Made by a program: the position numbers and the translations under genes. From Bacillus sp. CHD6a (lineage in GTDB: Bacteria; Bacillota; Bacilli; Bacillales; Bacillaceae_I): DNA of 64,000 nt. Within the stretch, counting starts at the first letter, position 1. The number at the start of each line of letters is the position of its first letter. The stretch spans positions 62,001 through 126,000 of the forward strand of contig NZ_LBMD01000012.1 of assembly GCF_001293645.1 (NCBI RefSeq). Direction: 5' to 3'. Shown here piece after piece: positions 35,003 through 43,996 of the stretch. A model generated the notes under the pieces. It did not search any database and was not told the DNA's origin. It saw nothing but the letters and a program-made list of their open reading frames with translations.

Positions 35003-37012
35003 TTAGTTTGCTTCTCTTACAGCATTCCCAGCACCTTTTCCAGTATTTCCACGTTTCCAAAATAGTTGCAGTGCAAGCATAATACCAAAAGCGATGAATC
35101 CGAAGATATCTGTATTAGCTTCAGGGTAAATCAATAATAGACCTGTAGAAACAGTAAGGATACGCTCAATCCAGTGTAGTTTTCTATACCAGAAACCGAT
35201 AAGCCCAGCTCCGATAGAGATCATACCTATGATGGACGTGACGAGTATCCAAGAAACCTCTGGAATCGTGGTATCAATCATCAATAGCTGCGGTTGGAAC
35301 ACAAACATATATGGAATGATGAACGCAGCGATAGCAAGTTTAGATGCATTAATACCTGTACGGATTGGCTCCCCTTTAGATATCCCTGTAGCAGCAAAGG
35401 CGGCTAAGGCAACCGGTGGAGTGATATCTGCAACAATTCCAAAGTAGAACACAAACATGTGCGCTGCAAGGACTGGTATTGCTACTTCCAATTGATCATT
35501 AAGCGCTAAGATGGCAGGAAGCGCAATCGTAGACGTAATGATATAGTTTGCAGTCGTCGGTGAACCCATTCCCAAGATGATAGATGCAATCATTGTGAAG
35601 AATAGAGTCAGTAATAATAGTAAGGTTGGTGTGGACGTAATGGCAGCAGCCATACTTACAAGACTGTTTCCAAGTTTAAGTCCAAGACCAGTTTTCGTTA
35701 CTACTCCAACAATTATACCGGCACATGCCGTTGCAGCAGCGACACCAAGAGCAGTGCGTGCCCCGCTTGTTAGAGCAAGCGTAAATTTAGCTGGGGTAAT
35801 TCTTGTATCTTTTCTGAATAAACTTACGATTATTGTACTTAAAATACCTAATAAAGCCGTTCTCTCAATACTGAAACCTTGGAATAACAGGACAACAATA
35901 ACGATTATAGGCAATAAGAGATGAATCTTTTTCAATACTTCCATTTTCTTTGGAATTTCTTCCTTCGGCAATCCAAGTAACCCTTGTTTTTTTGCTTCTA
36001 AGTGGGTCATGATCCAAATACCTGAGAAGTAGAGAATAGCAGGAATGGTTGCGGCTTTAGCAATTTCCCAATAAGGAACACCTGCAAATTCAATCATCAA
36101 GAAGGCAGCTGCACCCATAATTGGCGGCATAATTTGTCCACCAGTGGAAGACGCTGCTTCTACCGCACCAGCAAAGTTACGGTGATAACCAAGTCGTTTC
36201 ATCAAAGGAATTGTGTAAGATCCAGTGGTAACGGTGTTAGCAACGGAACTTCCAGAAATAGTACCTTGTAGTGCACTAGAGAAAATAGCTACTTTTGCAG
36301 GTCCACCTGTACGTCTGCCCGCTATGGATATCGCTAAATCATTAAAATAGTTCCCGACACCCGTTTGAACCAAGAATGCACCAAATAATAAGAATAAGAA
36401 AATATAGGTGGACGATACCTGTAGAGGTGTACCAAGAATGCCATCTGTTGTAAAGAACATAGATTGAATCAATTGTTCAAGACTTAGCCCTCGATGGATC
36501 AACATTCCCGGCATGTAAGGACCGAAAAGCGCGTAAACCATAAATACAACGGCGATAATGGTAATCGGAAGTCCGATAGCACGCCTTGTTGCTTCGATAA
36601 CTAAGAGGATGGCCAAGCCACCAATTACAGCCTGTGCGGAGGTGATGCTTCCAATCTGTTGCACTAGCGTGTCATAGTAAACAGGCCAGTATCCGCATAC
36701 AACAACGGCCAACCCTACTAAAATGTAATCATACCAAGCTATTTTCGTTTTATTTCCACCTTTTCTGGCTGGAAATAGCAAGAATATCAAAGTCAAAGCA
36801 AAACCTAAGTGAACAGTACGTTGCAGGTAAGCTGTAAGTTGACCAAATATTCCTGTATATAGTTGAAATAGGGAAAAGGCAATCAACATAAAGAAGACAA
36901 CCTTTGCTGCGTAACCGGAGAGATTTCTTGTTTGGGCATCCGGATCGTATTTTTCTAGCAACTTTTCTTGTTCTTCAGCCGTTAATTCCTGTCGGTCGTT
37001 TCTATCAGTCAT
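35003..37012 (-). CDS. TRAP transporter fused small/large permease (TAXI type)
   Basis: A 669-residue permease in which the DctQ-like and DctM-like parts are fused. About 16-18 membrane helices are visible. The DctM part contains GTISGSSVANTVTTGSYTIPLMKRLGYHRNFAGAVEAASSTGGQIMPPIMGAAAF and GMGSPTTANYIITSTIALPAIL. It imports an organic acid using an ion gradient, fed by the TAXI binding protein encoded two genes upstream. AAGGAATG precedes the ATG, which lies inside the 3' end of the DUF1850 gene (8-base overlap). The substrate is unknown; glutamate-like acids are typical for TAXI systems. Confidence 0.9.
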   Translation of the reverse strand: MTDRNDRQELTAEEQEKLLEKYDPDAQTRNLSGYAAKVVFFMLIAFSLFQLYTGIFGQLTAYLQRTVHLGFALTLIFLLFPARKGGNKTKIAWYDYILVGLAVVVCGYWPVYYDTLVQQIGSITSAQAVIGGLAILLVIEATRRAIGLPITIIAVVFMVYALFGPYMPGMLIHRGLSLEQLIQSMFFTTDGILGTPLQVSSTYIFLFLLFGAFLVQTGVGNYFNDLAISIAGRRTGGPAKVAIFSSALQGTISGSSVANTVTTGSYTIPLMKRLGYHRNFAGAVEAASSTGGQIMPPIMGAAAFLMIEFAGVPYWEIAKAATIPAILYFSGIWIMTHLEAKKQGLLGLPKEEIPKKMEVLKKIHLLLPIIVIVVLLFQGFSIERTALLGILSTIIVSLFRKDTRITPAKFTLALTSGARTALGVAAATACAGIIVGVVTKTGLGLKLGNSLVSMAAAITSTPTLLLLLTLFFTMIASIILGMGSPTTANYIITSTIALPAILALNDQLEVAIPVLAAHMFVFYFGIVADITPPVALAAFAATGISKGEPIRTGINASKLAIAAFIIPYMFVFQPQLLMIDTTIPEVSWILVTSIIGMISIGAGLIGFWYRKLHWIERILTVSTGLLLIYPEANTDIFGFIAFGIMLALQLFWKRGNTGKGAGNAVREAN

Positions 37013-37532
37013 GTATTTTCATTCCTTTCATATACTGCCATAATGTCAACTCTTTAACTCTTACATTATACCAGTCTCCTGGGGTAAAGTATTCGTTAAA
37101 CCATACCATCTTTTCTCCATCATCGCCCCAGGCAAGACGATTCTTGGAAACGGTTTTTCCGTTTCGGACATTCATAGAGGAGAATACGTTGTTTAAATCT
37201 TTTATATGATATTTTCCATTTTCATATACAAATTCTTCTCCCTCTTCCGCATTCGATGGCATGCCTATCCCGAATTCTTCGTAAATGATTTCTGTTTGCA
37301 CGATTTGGCGATCATCTCGCACTCTATACTTTTCCACCACATCAGTTAAATGAATGGAGTGTGTAAAGATGATTTGAAATGTTTCCTCTTCATCTATGGG
37401 AAGGAATGCATGTATTTGTTCGGTGTTTTGTACATGGAAAACTAGCGCGGTTCGAAATGGGAGCAAAAAAAGCCCCAATAAGAGTAATACGGTTGTAGAG
37501 GATAATATAATGGCAATCACTTTCTTTTTCAT
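37005..37532 (-). CDS. DUF1850 protein of the TAXI-TRAP operon
   Basis: A 175-residue membrane-anchored protein: one N-terminal transmembrane segment (about residues 4-26), then an extracytoplasmic beta-rich domain with the family motif FQIIFTHSIHLTDVVEKYRV. DUF1850 genes regularly lie between TAXI binding protein and fused TRAP permease genes, as here. AGGTGGGTTACC precedes the ATG. The 3' end overlaps the permease start by eight bases, implying coupled translation. Role in the transporter is unknown. Confidence 0.85.
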   Translation of the reverse strand: MKKKVIAIILSSTTVLLLLGLFLLPFRTALVFHVQNTEQIHAFLPIDEEETFQIIFTHSIHLTDVVEKYRVRDDRQIVQTEIIYEEFGIGMPSNAEEGEEFVYENGKYHIKDLNNVFSSMNVRNGKTVSKNRLAWGDDGEKMVWFNEYFTPGDWYNVRVKELTLWQYMKGMKIHD

Positions 37533-37563
37533 GGTAACCCACCTAGCTATTAAAAGCTTAGAA

Positions 37564-37609
37564 ATAAAAAAAGAAGGACCGACAGCATAATGAAAATTAA
37601 GTGTCGGCC
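37564..37609 (-). terminator. Terminator-like hairpin upstream of the DUF1850 gene
   Basis: On the minus strand GGCCGACA pairs with TGTCGGTCC (one bulge), followed by TTCTTTTTTT. It lies between the TAXI binding-protein gene and the DUF1850-permease genes, so it could lower permease transcription relative to the binding protein. Confidence 0.7.
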
Positions 37610-37633
37610 AATTTGGTCCTGTTTAGGAATCCT

Positions 37634-37770
37634 TAAACGCAGCTGTAGATTTATGCACTGGGCTTCGCTTTCCACGGGGCGCTTGCGGAGACTCCTCGCT
37701 TTGCCTGCGGGGTCTCCTCTTAGCACTACCTCCCGTCGGAGTCTTCGCCCTGTGCTCCATCAACAGCTAG
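37634..37770 (-). repeat. GC-rich interspersed repeat, copy 2 (reverse orientation)
   Basis: Read on the minus strand it starts AGCTGTTGATGGAGC and ends ACAGCTGCGTTTA, with GGAGACCCCGCAGGC and GTGGAAAGCGAAGCCC inside, matching copies 1 and 5. It lies inside the TRAP operon between the binding-protein gene and DUF1850. Confidence 0.85.
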
Positions 37771-37791
37771 GAACCTCTAACAATTAAATTA

Positions 37792-38772
37792 TCAGTCTAA
37801 TAGACCTTCTTCTTTAAAGTACTTTTCAGCACCAGGGTGGAAGTCGATACCGATTCCGTCTGTTGCTGTTTCAAGTGTGATGAATTCACCCTTAGCGTGG
37901 GAGATAGCATCAGTATTTTCATAGATTGCTTTTGTAATGTTGTAAACTAGATCTTCTGAAAGATCTTTAGATACTGCTAACATCGCAAGTACCGCTACTG
38001 TGTTTACTTCATTTTCCATGCCGTAAGTTCCAGCAGGAATTGTATTTGCAGCATAGTAAGGATATTTTTCTACCAACTCATCTACTTTTTCTTGCGCAAT
38101 TGGAACAATGCTTACAGGGTTTGTAGCGGATAAACCGTCAACCGCACCTGTAGGAGTACCAGAAGTGATGAAAGCTGCATCGATGTTACCATCTTGGATT
38201 CCACCAGTAGACTCACCAAAGTCTAAATTCTGAGCATCAATATCTTCCATAGTCATGCCATGAATTTCAAGGATTTGCTCAGCATTCACATAAGTACCAG
38301 AACCAGGAGCACCAACAGAAACTTTTTTACCTTTTAAATCTTCTACACTTGAGATTCCAGAATCAGCAAGAGTAACAATTTGAACCGTTTCTGGATATAG
38401 AGATCCGATTGCCAATACATTGTCAACCGCTTTCCCTTCAAATGCATTCGTACCTTCTACTGCGTTAGCCATAACGTCTGTTTGTACGAAAGCGATCTCT
38501 GCTTCACCCTCAGAAAGAGCGATAACATTATCAGCAGAAGCATTGGAAGAAACAGCGTCTGTTTGGATTCCAGTTTCATCTGTAATTACTTTTGCCATTG
38601 CGCCACCAAGCGGATAGTATGTACCACTTGTTCCACCTGTCAGCATGCTCATTAATTTCGGATCTTCACTGCCGCCTTCTCCACTAGAACCATTATCTCC
38701 GCCACCACATGCAGCTAAGAATAAAGATAAAACTAGAATCATAGATAAGGCTAGGAAACTATTCTTTTTCAT
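37792..38772 (-). CDS. TAXI-family TRAP transporter solute-binding lipoprotein
   Basis: A 326-residue lipoprotein with signal peptide ending SLFLAAC and a Gly/Ser-rich linker. The TAXI fold is shown by MSMLTGGTSGTYYPLGGAMAKVI, VSVGAPGSGTYVNAEQIL and DIDAQNLDFGESTGGIQDGNIDAAFITSGTPTGAV. The ATG at 38772 follows AGGGGGAG; a TTG three bases upstream is too close to that site. It is the first gene of the operon binding protein - (repeat, terminator) - DUF1850 - permease. The ligand is probably a dicarboxylate or amino acid, unproven. Confidence 0.9.
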   Translation of the reverse strand: MKKNSFLALSMILVLSLFLAACGGGDNGSSGEGGSEDPKLMSMLTGGTSGTYYPLGGAMAKVITDETGIQTDAVSSNASADNVIALSEGEAEIAFVQTDVMANAVEGTNAFEGKAVDNVLAIGSLYPETVQIVTLADSGISSVEDLKGKKVSVGAPGSGTYVNAEQILEIHGMTMEDIDAQNLDFGESTGGIQDGNIDAAFITSGTPTGAVDGLSATNPVSIVPIAQEKVDELVEKYPYYAANTIPAGTYGMENEVNTVAVLAMLAVSKDLSEDLVYNITKAIYENTDAISHAKGEFITLETATDGIGIDFHPGAEKYFKEEGLLD

Positions 38773-38961
38773 CAAACTCCCCCTAAAAAATTAATTTAAC
38801 AACTCTATTTTACAGATATTACAGCCATTTATCAAATATTAACCCAGTATTTAGGTGATTTGCTGTTATAATCACATATTTAATAGGTTGCGTGTGCTAC
38901 TACACTTGTACTCTAACATGGTAGAATTGTGTCTATACAGATTAGCGAGGAGCGCTCATTT

Positions 38962-39897
38962 ATGAAAATAACTAATATCCTTTTTACAGGTAGGTTGGTA
39001 AAAGAAATAGAGAGATTATTGGATGCTGAGGATAGGTTGAAAGGGAGGAATCTTCGTTTTTTAGCAGAGGAAGATGTTTCTTTAGAGGATTTAAAATGGG
39101 CGGATGCGTATGTGGCATTTCATCCGGTTGCGAACTTCCATTTTGGCAATATAAAGTGGGTTCACTCACTGGGTGCCGGTGTCGATCGTTACATGGCACT
39201 TGGCGAAAGATGGCCGGAAGAGGTCCTTTTAACTAGAACCATTACTTCATTTGGTAAGAAAATTGGCGAGTACACGCTTAGTTATATGTTAAAGGACCTG
39301 CAACATCATGATACGTTTCGTAATCAGCAAGTGCGAGGGGATTGGAAAATGGTTGCTCCCCGTACCTTGGAAGAGATGAAGGTAGTCATTTTTGGAACAG
39401 GAGAGATCGGACAGAAATTGGCTAGGATTCTAGCATTTTTTGGTGTGCAGGTAGAAGGTGTATCCCGCAGTGGGACAGAAAAAGATCATTTTTGCAGGGT
39501 GATGTCATTAGAGGAAGTTAGTTTAGAAAATGCAGACTATATCATAAATACATTGCCGCTAACGAAGGATACGGAGCGTTTGTTTGATGAGCGGTTTTTT
39601 GGTCAGTTGAACCAAGCGGTATTTGTTAATGTCGGAAGAGGAGGGACCGTAAATCATGATGCTTTGTTGAAAGCATTGGAGAGCGGTGGTCTTAAGTCGG
39701 CAGTTCTGGATGTTTTTGAGGAAGAGCCATTACCTGTTGGCAGTCCGTTATGGAGCCACCCAGGTGTAAGGATTACCCCGCATATTTCCGCAATCACGAC
39801 ACCTGAAGAAGGGCTGGCATGTTTTTTGGAAACGTTGGAGGCTGTGGAGAGCGGGCGTCAGTTGCGAAATAGGGTGGATGTTGGTAGGGGGTATTGA
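38962..39897 (+). CDS. D-2-hydroxyacid dehydrogenase family protein
   Basis: A 311-residue NAD(P)-dependent dehydrogenase. The Rossmann motif VVIFGTGEIGQKLARIL is at about residues 138-155. Catalytic Arg lies in VNVGRGGTVNHDAL, Glu in DVFEEEPLP, and the His in TPHISAIT. It resembles phosphoglycerate or glyoxylate/hydroxypyruvate reductases of the short GhrA-like type. GAGGAG precedes the ATG at 38962 with about ten bases between; an upstream ATG-like start at 38929 has no site. It is divergent from the TAXI operon. Tandem array 2 begins directly after its stop codon, and no terminator is visible. Confidence 0.85.
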   Translation: MKITNILFTGRLVKEIERLLDAEDRLKGRNLRFLAEEDVSLEDLKWADAYVAFHPVANFHFGNIKWVHSLGAGVDRYMALGERWPEEVLLTRTITSFGKKIGEYTLSYMLKDLQHHDTFRNQQVRGDWKMVAPRTLEEMKVVIFGTGEIGQKLARILAFFGVQVEGVSRSGTEKDHFCRVMSLEEVSLENADYIINTLPLTKDTERLFDERFFGQLNQAVFVNVGRGGTVNHDALLKALESGGLKSAVLDVFEEEPLPVGSPLWSHPGVRITPHISAITTPEEGLACFLETLEAVESGRQLRNRVDVGRGY

Positions 39898-39899
39898 GG

Positions 39900-40800
39900 A
39901 GAGCGTGAGAATGCATCTCTACGACCGAAGTAGGTTGAGAAGAGTTCAAACGGTAGGAGAGAGCGCCTTTTTCCGCCAGTAGAGAAGAGTTCAAACGTTA
40001 GTAGAGAGCGCGTTTCCGCCCGAAGCAGATTGAGAAGAGTTCAAACAGTAGGAGAGAGCGCGTCTCTCCGCCCGAAGCAGGTCAAGAAGAGTTCAAACGG
40101 TAGTAGAGAGCGCGTCTCTCCGCCCGAAGCAGGTCGAATAGAGCTCAAACGGTAGTAGAGAAAGCGTCTCTCTGCCCAAAGCAGGTAAACAAAAGCTCAA
40201 ACGGTAGTAGAGAGCGCGTCTCTCCGCCCGAAGCAGGTCGAATAGAGCTCAAACGGTAGTAGAGAAAGCGTCTCTCCTCAAGCAGGTAAACAAAAGCTCA
40301 AACGGTAGTAGAGAGCGTGTTTCTCCGCCCGAAGCAGGTCGAAAAGAGCTCAAACGGTAGTAGAGAGCGCGTCTCTCCGCCCGAAGCAGGTAGCCAAATG
40401 CTCAAACGGTAGTAGAGAAAGCGTCTCTCCACCCCAAGCAGGTAAATAAAAGCCCAAATGGTAGTAGAGAGCGCGTTTCTCCGCCCTAAGCAGGTCGAAA
40501 AGAGCTCAAACGGTAGTAGAGAGCGCGTCTCTCCGCCCGAAAGCAGATAAACAAAAGCCCAAACGGTAGTAGAGAAAGCGTCTCTCTGCCCAAAGCAGGT
40601 AAACAAAAGCCCAAACGGTAGTAGAGAAACCGTCTCTCCGCCCGAAGCAGGTCGAAAAGAGCTCAAACGGTAGTAGAGAGCGCCTTTCTCCGCCCGAAAG
40701 CAGATAAACAAAAGCCCAAACGGTAGTAGAGAAAGCGTCTCTCCGCCCAAACCAGATAAATAAAAGCCCAAACGGTAAGAGAGACTCCCCATCAAATGCC
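39900..40800 (+). repeat. 52-bp tandem repeat array 2
   Basis: About 17 units. ACGGTAG cores begin at 39950, 39995 (ACGTTAG), 40045, 40097, 40149, 40201, 40253, 40302, 40354, 40406, 40458, 40510, 40563, 40615, 40667, 40720 and 40772. Most steps are 52 bases; 45-53 occur at edges or small indels. Units carry AGAGA-loop-TCTCT with loop GCGCG (type A) or AAGCG (type B), then CCGCCCGAAGCAGGT. Type A continues CGAAAAGAGCTCAA and type B AAACAAAAGCYCAA. A and B alternate cleanly from 40097 to 40301 (104-bp dimers) and form mosaics further on. It shares core and period with arrays 1 and 3. Confidence 0.94.
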
Positions 40801-41096
40801 TGCTCACCCAAAAAAGCCCCAAATCCATGTTTCATTTTCCAAATAATGTGCTATTAAATAACTAGTGCTTTTCGTCCGGTAGGGTGTATATCTACTTACT
40901 CTCATCAATCAAACCCCATTCACACAAATTAGTATAAATTACCCATCAGAAGCAACCCGAAAATAAACAGTTTTCATCATTTTGGTATTTTTCTTCCATG
41001 TTATAGTAAAAGGTATTGAGAAATAAACCAAACCCAATCAGCCTTTTACATAGAGGCTCACTATAAAATAAATACGATCCTTATGAGGTGATGAAC
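40801..41096. other. AT-rich spacer before the T7SS effector island
   Basis: This spacer of about 300 bases lies between array 2 and the first small ESX-associated gene. A TATAGT hexamer at 41002-41007 may be the -10 of the island promoter, but the nearest TTGGTA is only 14 bases upstream. I see no other feature. Confidence 0.35.
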
Positions 41097-41462
41097 ATGT
41101 CGATCGCATATTACAATGCTCTGCTTAGGGAAAAGCAGCAGCATCTTCAGCGTCTCCAAGACTGTCAAAGTCAACTAAGAGGCAAACAACAGGAGTTTGC
41201 TAGTTTCAGAGCTTCTGTCACACGTCCTGAGCTTTCCTCGTTTACTTGGCAGGGGACACTTGCCAACCGATTTGAAGATATTCGTACAAATGGGATGCTT
41301 CATTATTATTCAGAAATGGAGCAAAGCCAATTCAGTGCGATCTTCTCAGGTATTGAAAATAAAATTCAACAACTTCTTCGTGAAATCAGTTCACTTAAAC
41401 AGACCATTGCTTCATTAGAGTTGCAGCTTGCAGAAGAAAGGGCTGCCAGTCGATACAATTAA
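41097..41462 (+). CDS. Small helical T7SS effector partner (DUF5082/YwqH-like)
   Basis: A 121-residue, almost wholly helical protein with coiled-coil heptads at both ends (YYNALLREKQQHLQRLQDCQSQL and ISSLKQTIASLELQLAEERA) and a central SFTWQGTLANRFEDIR segment resembling the WxG turn of WXG100-like hairpins. In B. subtilis the corresponding protein is YwqH, encoded first in LXG toxin loci. These proteins bind the LXG domain and are needed for type VII export. GAGGTGAT precedes the ATG at 41097. Confidence 0.8.
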   Translation: MSIAYYNALLREKQQHLQRLQDCQSQLRGKQQEFASFRASVTRPELSSFTWQGTLANRFEDIRTNGMLHYYSEMEQSQFSAIFSGIENKIQQLLREISSLKQTIASLELQLAEERAASRYN

Positions 41463-41480
41463 ACCAATGGAGGTCTCCAT

Positions 41481-41759
41481 ATGAGTACAGAAATTAAGAT
41501 AAAGAAAAGTGAGATAGAGCAGGCGTTATCACAAATAAAATCCTCCTCCGAAGCTCTTACATCCTCTTTCCCCTCTTCAATTGGAAGCGGTAACCGTTTA
41601 GATGTCGTCGATAAATTAAATGAAATAAACCGCACATTAGAACAGCTGACTGAAAACTATAAGGCCCTCTTGTTGCATAACGAAGAAATGACCAGACAGT
41701 CTGTAGAGCAGATGGTGGAAAAAGACCAACAGCTTTCCTCCAATATGCAGCTCCGGTAG
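41481..41759 (+). CDS. Small helical T7SS effector partner (DUF5344/YwqI-like)
   Basis: A 92-residue helical-hairpin protein in the position of B. subtilis YwqI. It starts TEIKIKKSEIEQALSQIKSSSEALTSSFPSSIGSGNRLDVVDKLNEINRTLEQL, the usual pattern of DUF5344 with a Ser/Gly turn between two long helices. GGAGGTCTCCAT precedes the ATG. It lies 18 bases after the first partner gene and 16 before the toxin gene, so the three are co-translated. It likely forms a complex with the LXG domain for secretion. Confidence 0.8.
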   Translation: MSTEIKIKKSEIEQALSQIKSSSEALTSSFPSSIGSGNRLDVVDKLNEINRTLEQLTENYKALLLHNEEMTRQSVEQMVEKDQQLSSNMQLR

Positions 41760-41775
41760 CGGAAAGAGTGTCATA

Positions 41776-43218
41776 ATGAAAACTCTTGAAATATCAACAT
41801 TACAGTCTGGTGTGGAACAATTACTTACAAAATTGTCGCAACATAGAGAGCAAGTATCTCAGTTGGAATCTGCGGTTCAAAATTTCTCCTCTCTAGACGA
41901 GTCATTTAAAGGACAAGCTGGACAGTCCATACGCGGATTTTATCAGGATAGTCATCAACCTTTTCTTCAATTTTTCAAAGAAGTGATTGAAATGTATGAG
42001 TCTACTTTAAATGGGCTGAAAAATGAATTAAACGGTGTGGAACCGGCCACAAACGGCGTCATTAAAGAAGATTTCCTGCAGCATGATGTGGAGCAGGCAA
42101 TGAACCAAGCAAGAGATTTCGTAATGGATCTGGCAGATGAAACCAATCAAAAGGTTCAAAGCATATCGGATATTGTATCTTTGCCGAGAATTCAAGATGC
42201 TTCTTTCCAAGGTCAGGTGCAAGCAGCAAGACAACATGTCGACAAAACGATAGAAAAATTGCACCAATTTGATCAAACACAAACTAGTGCCCTTGAACCG
42301 GTAGAGCAGAACCTTCAATTTATGAACCAGTATGTCCAGCAAGTACAAGGACTTTTTACAAACGGAAGTGTCTCCATCGACAGCTATAATCCGAACTTCT
42401 GCTATGCTCCCAAGTATCTTCAGAATGGTGGAAGCAGAGATCCTTACTATGGATTCTCAACAGATCCCCGCGTTGTCGCAAACGGGGTGGATGCATCAGA
42501 TACGGGAAGGGATGTGCCGCTTGAGTGGGATCCAACCCCTACACTTGGTTTGAATTTTGATCAGTGGAGAGAAAAACCAACAAATGCAGCAACTAATTTT
42601 GTAATGACTTCTGCAGCAGCTTATAATGCTTCAAAAAATGTATATAAAGCTAAGCAAGGCTTCGGGGTACGACGGTCATATTATGTTACTGCCCAAGGAA
42701 AAACAAGAGTAAGAATTACCGTAGACAAACCCGAATTGTATGGCATTGATAAGAGGAATTACTCTGGTCACAATGCTACTAATAATCCAAGATTATTTAA
42801 ACTTGTGGATGCAACGACTAATGTAAAAGAATCCTTTAAATGGGCAGGAAACAAGATTACTTACATTGGAATTGGGACAACTATAGCTGGTGATATTGTC
42901 CACGGGATGCAAAACAATCAGTCAGGCAGTGAGATAGCAGGAAATGTAACAGGAGATGTTGCAATAGCTGGCGCATCTATAGTTGCCTCGGCTGCGGCAG
43001 GAGCTAAAGTAGGAGCAATTGTGGGTGTTGCTGGTGGTCCTGTTGGCTTTGCTGTGGGAACAGTTGTAGGCGCTGCTGTAGGGATATTTGTGTCTTCAGT
43101 GCTTGATGATTATAAATTTATGGATTTTGATAAGGACGGGAAAAATGATTCAATAGGAGATGCAATTAAAAAAGGAACAACAGGAATTATAGACAAAGTG
43201 GGGTCATGGTTTAATTAA
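41776..43218 (+). CDS. LXG-domain T7SS toxin with glycine-zipper C-terminal domain
   Basis: A 480-residue polymorphic toxin. Residues 1-215 form the LXG targeting domain, three or four long helices with SSLDESFKGQAGQSIRGFY near residue 40, followed by a linker rich in Pro, Gly and Asp (about 220-270). The C-terminal domain ends in a long Gly/Ala-rich hydrophobic stretch at about residues 388-440 (DVAIAGASIVASAAAG, GVAGGPVGFAVGTVVGAAVG) and a short amphipathic tail (KKGTTGIIDKVGSWFN). Glycine-zipper C-termini occur in membrane-depolarising T7SS toxins such as TspA and TelE, so pore formation is the best guess. No nuclease motif or catalytic histidine pattern was seen. The membrane protein downstream fits an immunity factor. 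Confidence 0.82.
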   Translation: MKTLEISTLQSGVEQLLTKLSQHREQVSQLESAVQNFSSLDESFKGQAGQSIRGFYQDSHQPFLQFFKEVIEMYESTLNGLKNELNGVEPATNGVIKEDFLQHDVEQAMNQARDFVMDLADETNQKVQSISDIVSLPRIQDASFQGQVQAARQHVDKTIEKLHQFDQTQTSALEPVEQNLQFMNQYVQQVQGLFTNGSVSIDSYNPNFCYAPKYLQNGGSRDPYYGFSTDPRVVANGVDASDTGRDVPLEWDPTPTLGLNFDQWREKPTNAATNFVMTSAAAYNASKNVYKAKQGFGVRRSYYVTAQGKTRVRITVDKPELYGIDKRNYSGHNATNNPRLFKLVDATTNVKESFKWAGNKITYIGIGTTIAGDIVHGMQNNQSGSEIAGNVTGDVAIAGASIVASAAAGAKVGAIVGVAGGPVGFAVGTVVGAAVGIFVSSVLDDYKFMDFDKDGKNDSIGDAIKKGTTGIIDKVGSWFN

Positions 43219-43264
43219 TAAATTTTTTGTATAAAAGGTATCTCAATATGAAAGGATGTACCCC

Positions 43265-43978
43265 TTGAAGAATGACATAGATTCTATCACCACATCGTAT
43301 TTAAGGTTGCAAACACCCAAGGAAAACCGAAGTAATATTATCGTTTTCCTTCTAATTTTTCTTGATTTAATCGCTTTTTTTCCAATCTTAGCTGTACCTT
43401 TTAATAAGGGTTTTCTATTAGCTGCCCTGATACCTACAATCTTTATACATATCTGGGCATGTCTTTACATAATAGCTCCATATAAATATGAACGTTCTTA
43501 TTATTTGTTCTTTGGTGTATATGGAATAATAAACTCCTATGTACTTTTCCTTTCCATACAAAAAATTCTATACTCAATTATAGGTGTAGAGGGTTATTTT
43601 CCTTTTATTCTTGGTTTGATTTTGCTTATAGCCTTACTCTTAGTAATGAACATTATTAATATAAAGGTACTATACAGCGGTACCTATGCAAGGCTACAGA
43701 ATATGGAGTATAACCATAACACTTCTCCATATCTGACTGCAGCTGGAATAGGCTATGTACTCTCACAGTTGTTTCTGACCCTTGTTTATGATAATTCTAT
43801 TAAAATGCTTTTTTACATTTTTTTGTTGTCGTTCTTTTCAATAGTAACTGCATATTTCTCTATTTTTATTCACAGATACATTTTTATACTTAAAAACTAT
43901 GAAACTGTAAAAAAAGTGAACCCGGAATTTGGACTTCCGAAAGCTCAGCGAAAAACGTATCAAAAGAAGAAAAAATAA
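43265..43978 (+). CDS. Polytopic membrane protein, candidate immunity protein
   Basis: A protein of about 237 residues with six predicted membrane helices (for example IIVFLLIFLDLIAFFPILA, GFLLAALIPTIFIHIWACLYII, YFPFILGLILLIALLLVMNII) and a basic tail (KAQRKTYQKKKK). I recognise no family with certainty. It is clearly more AT-rich than its neighbours, as expected for an exchanged immunity gene. The TTG at 43265 follows AAAGGATGT with a short spacer; the ATG at 43256 overlaps that site. Its position right after an LXG gene with a membrane-active C-terminus points to immunity, as TsaI (DUF443) and TipE protect against TspA and TelE. This is context-based inference. Confidence 0.65.
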   Translation: MKNDIDSITTSYLRLQTPKENRSNIIVFLLIFLDLIAFFPILAVPFNKGFLLAALIPTIFIHIWACLYIIAPYKYERSYYLFFGVYGIINSYVLFLSIQKILYSIIGVEGYFPFILGLILLIALLLVMNIINIKVLYSGTYARLQNMEYNHNTSPYLTAAGIGYVLSQLFLTLVYDNSIKMLFYIFLLSFFSIVTAYFSIFIHRYIFILKNYETVKKVNPEFGLPKAQRKTYQKKKK

Positions 43979-43996
43979 TCAAGGGGGAATAGCTTC

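Noticed and set aside
40298-40835. Minus-strand reading frames of 109-176 codons over array 2
   Set aside because: The same artefact as at 28.5 kb; the frames lack start signals and simply mirror the repeat.
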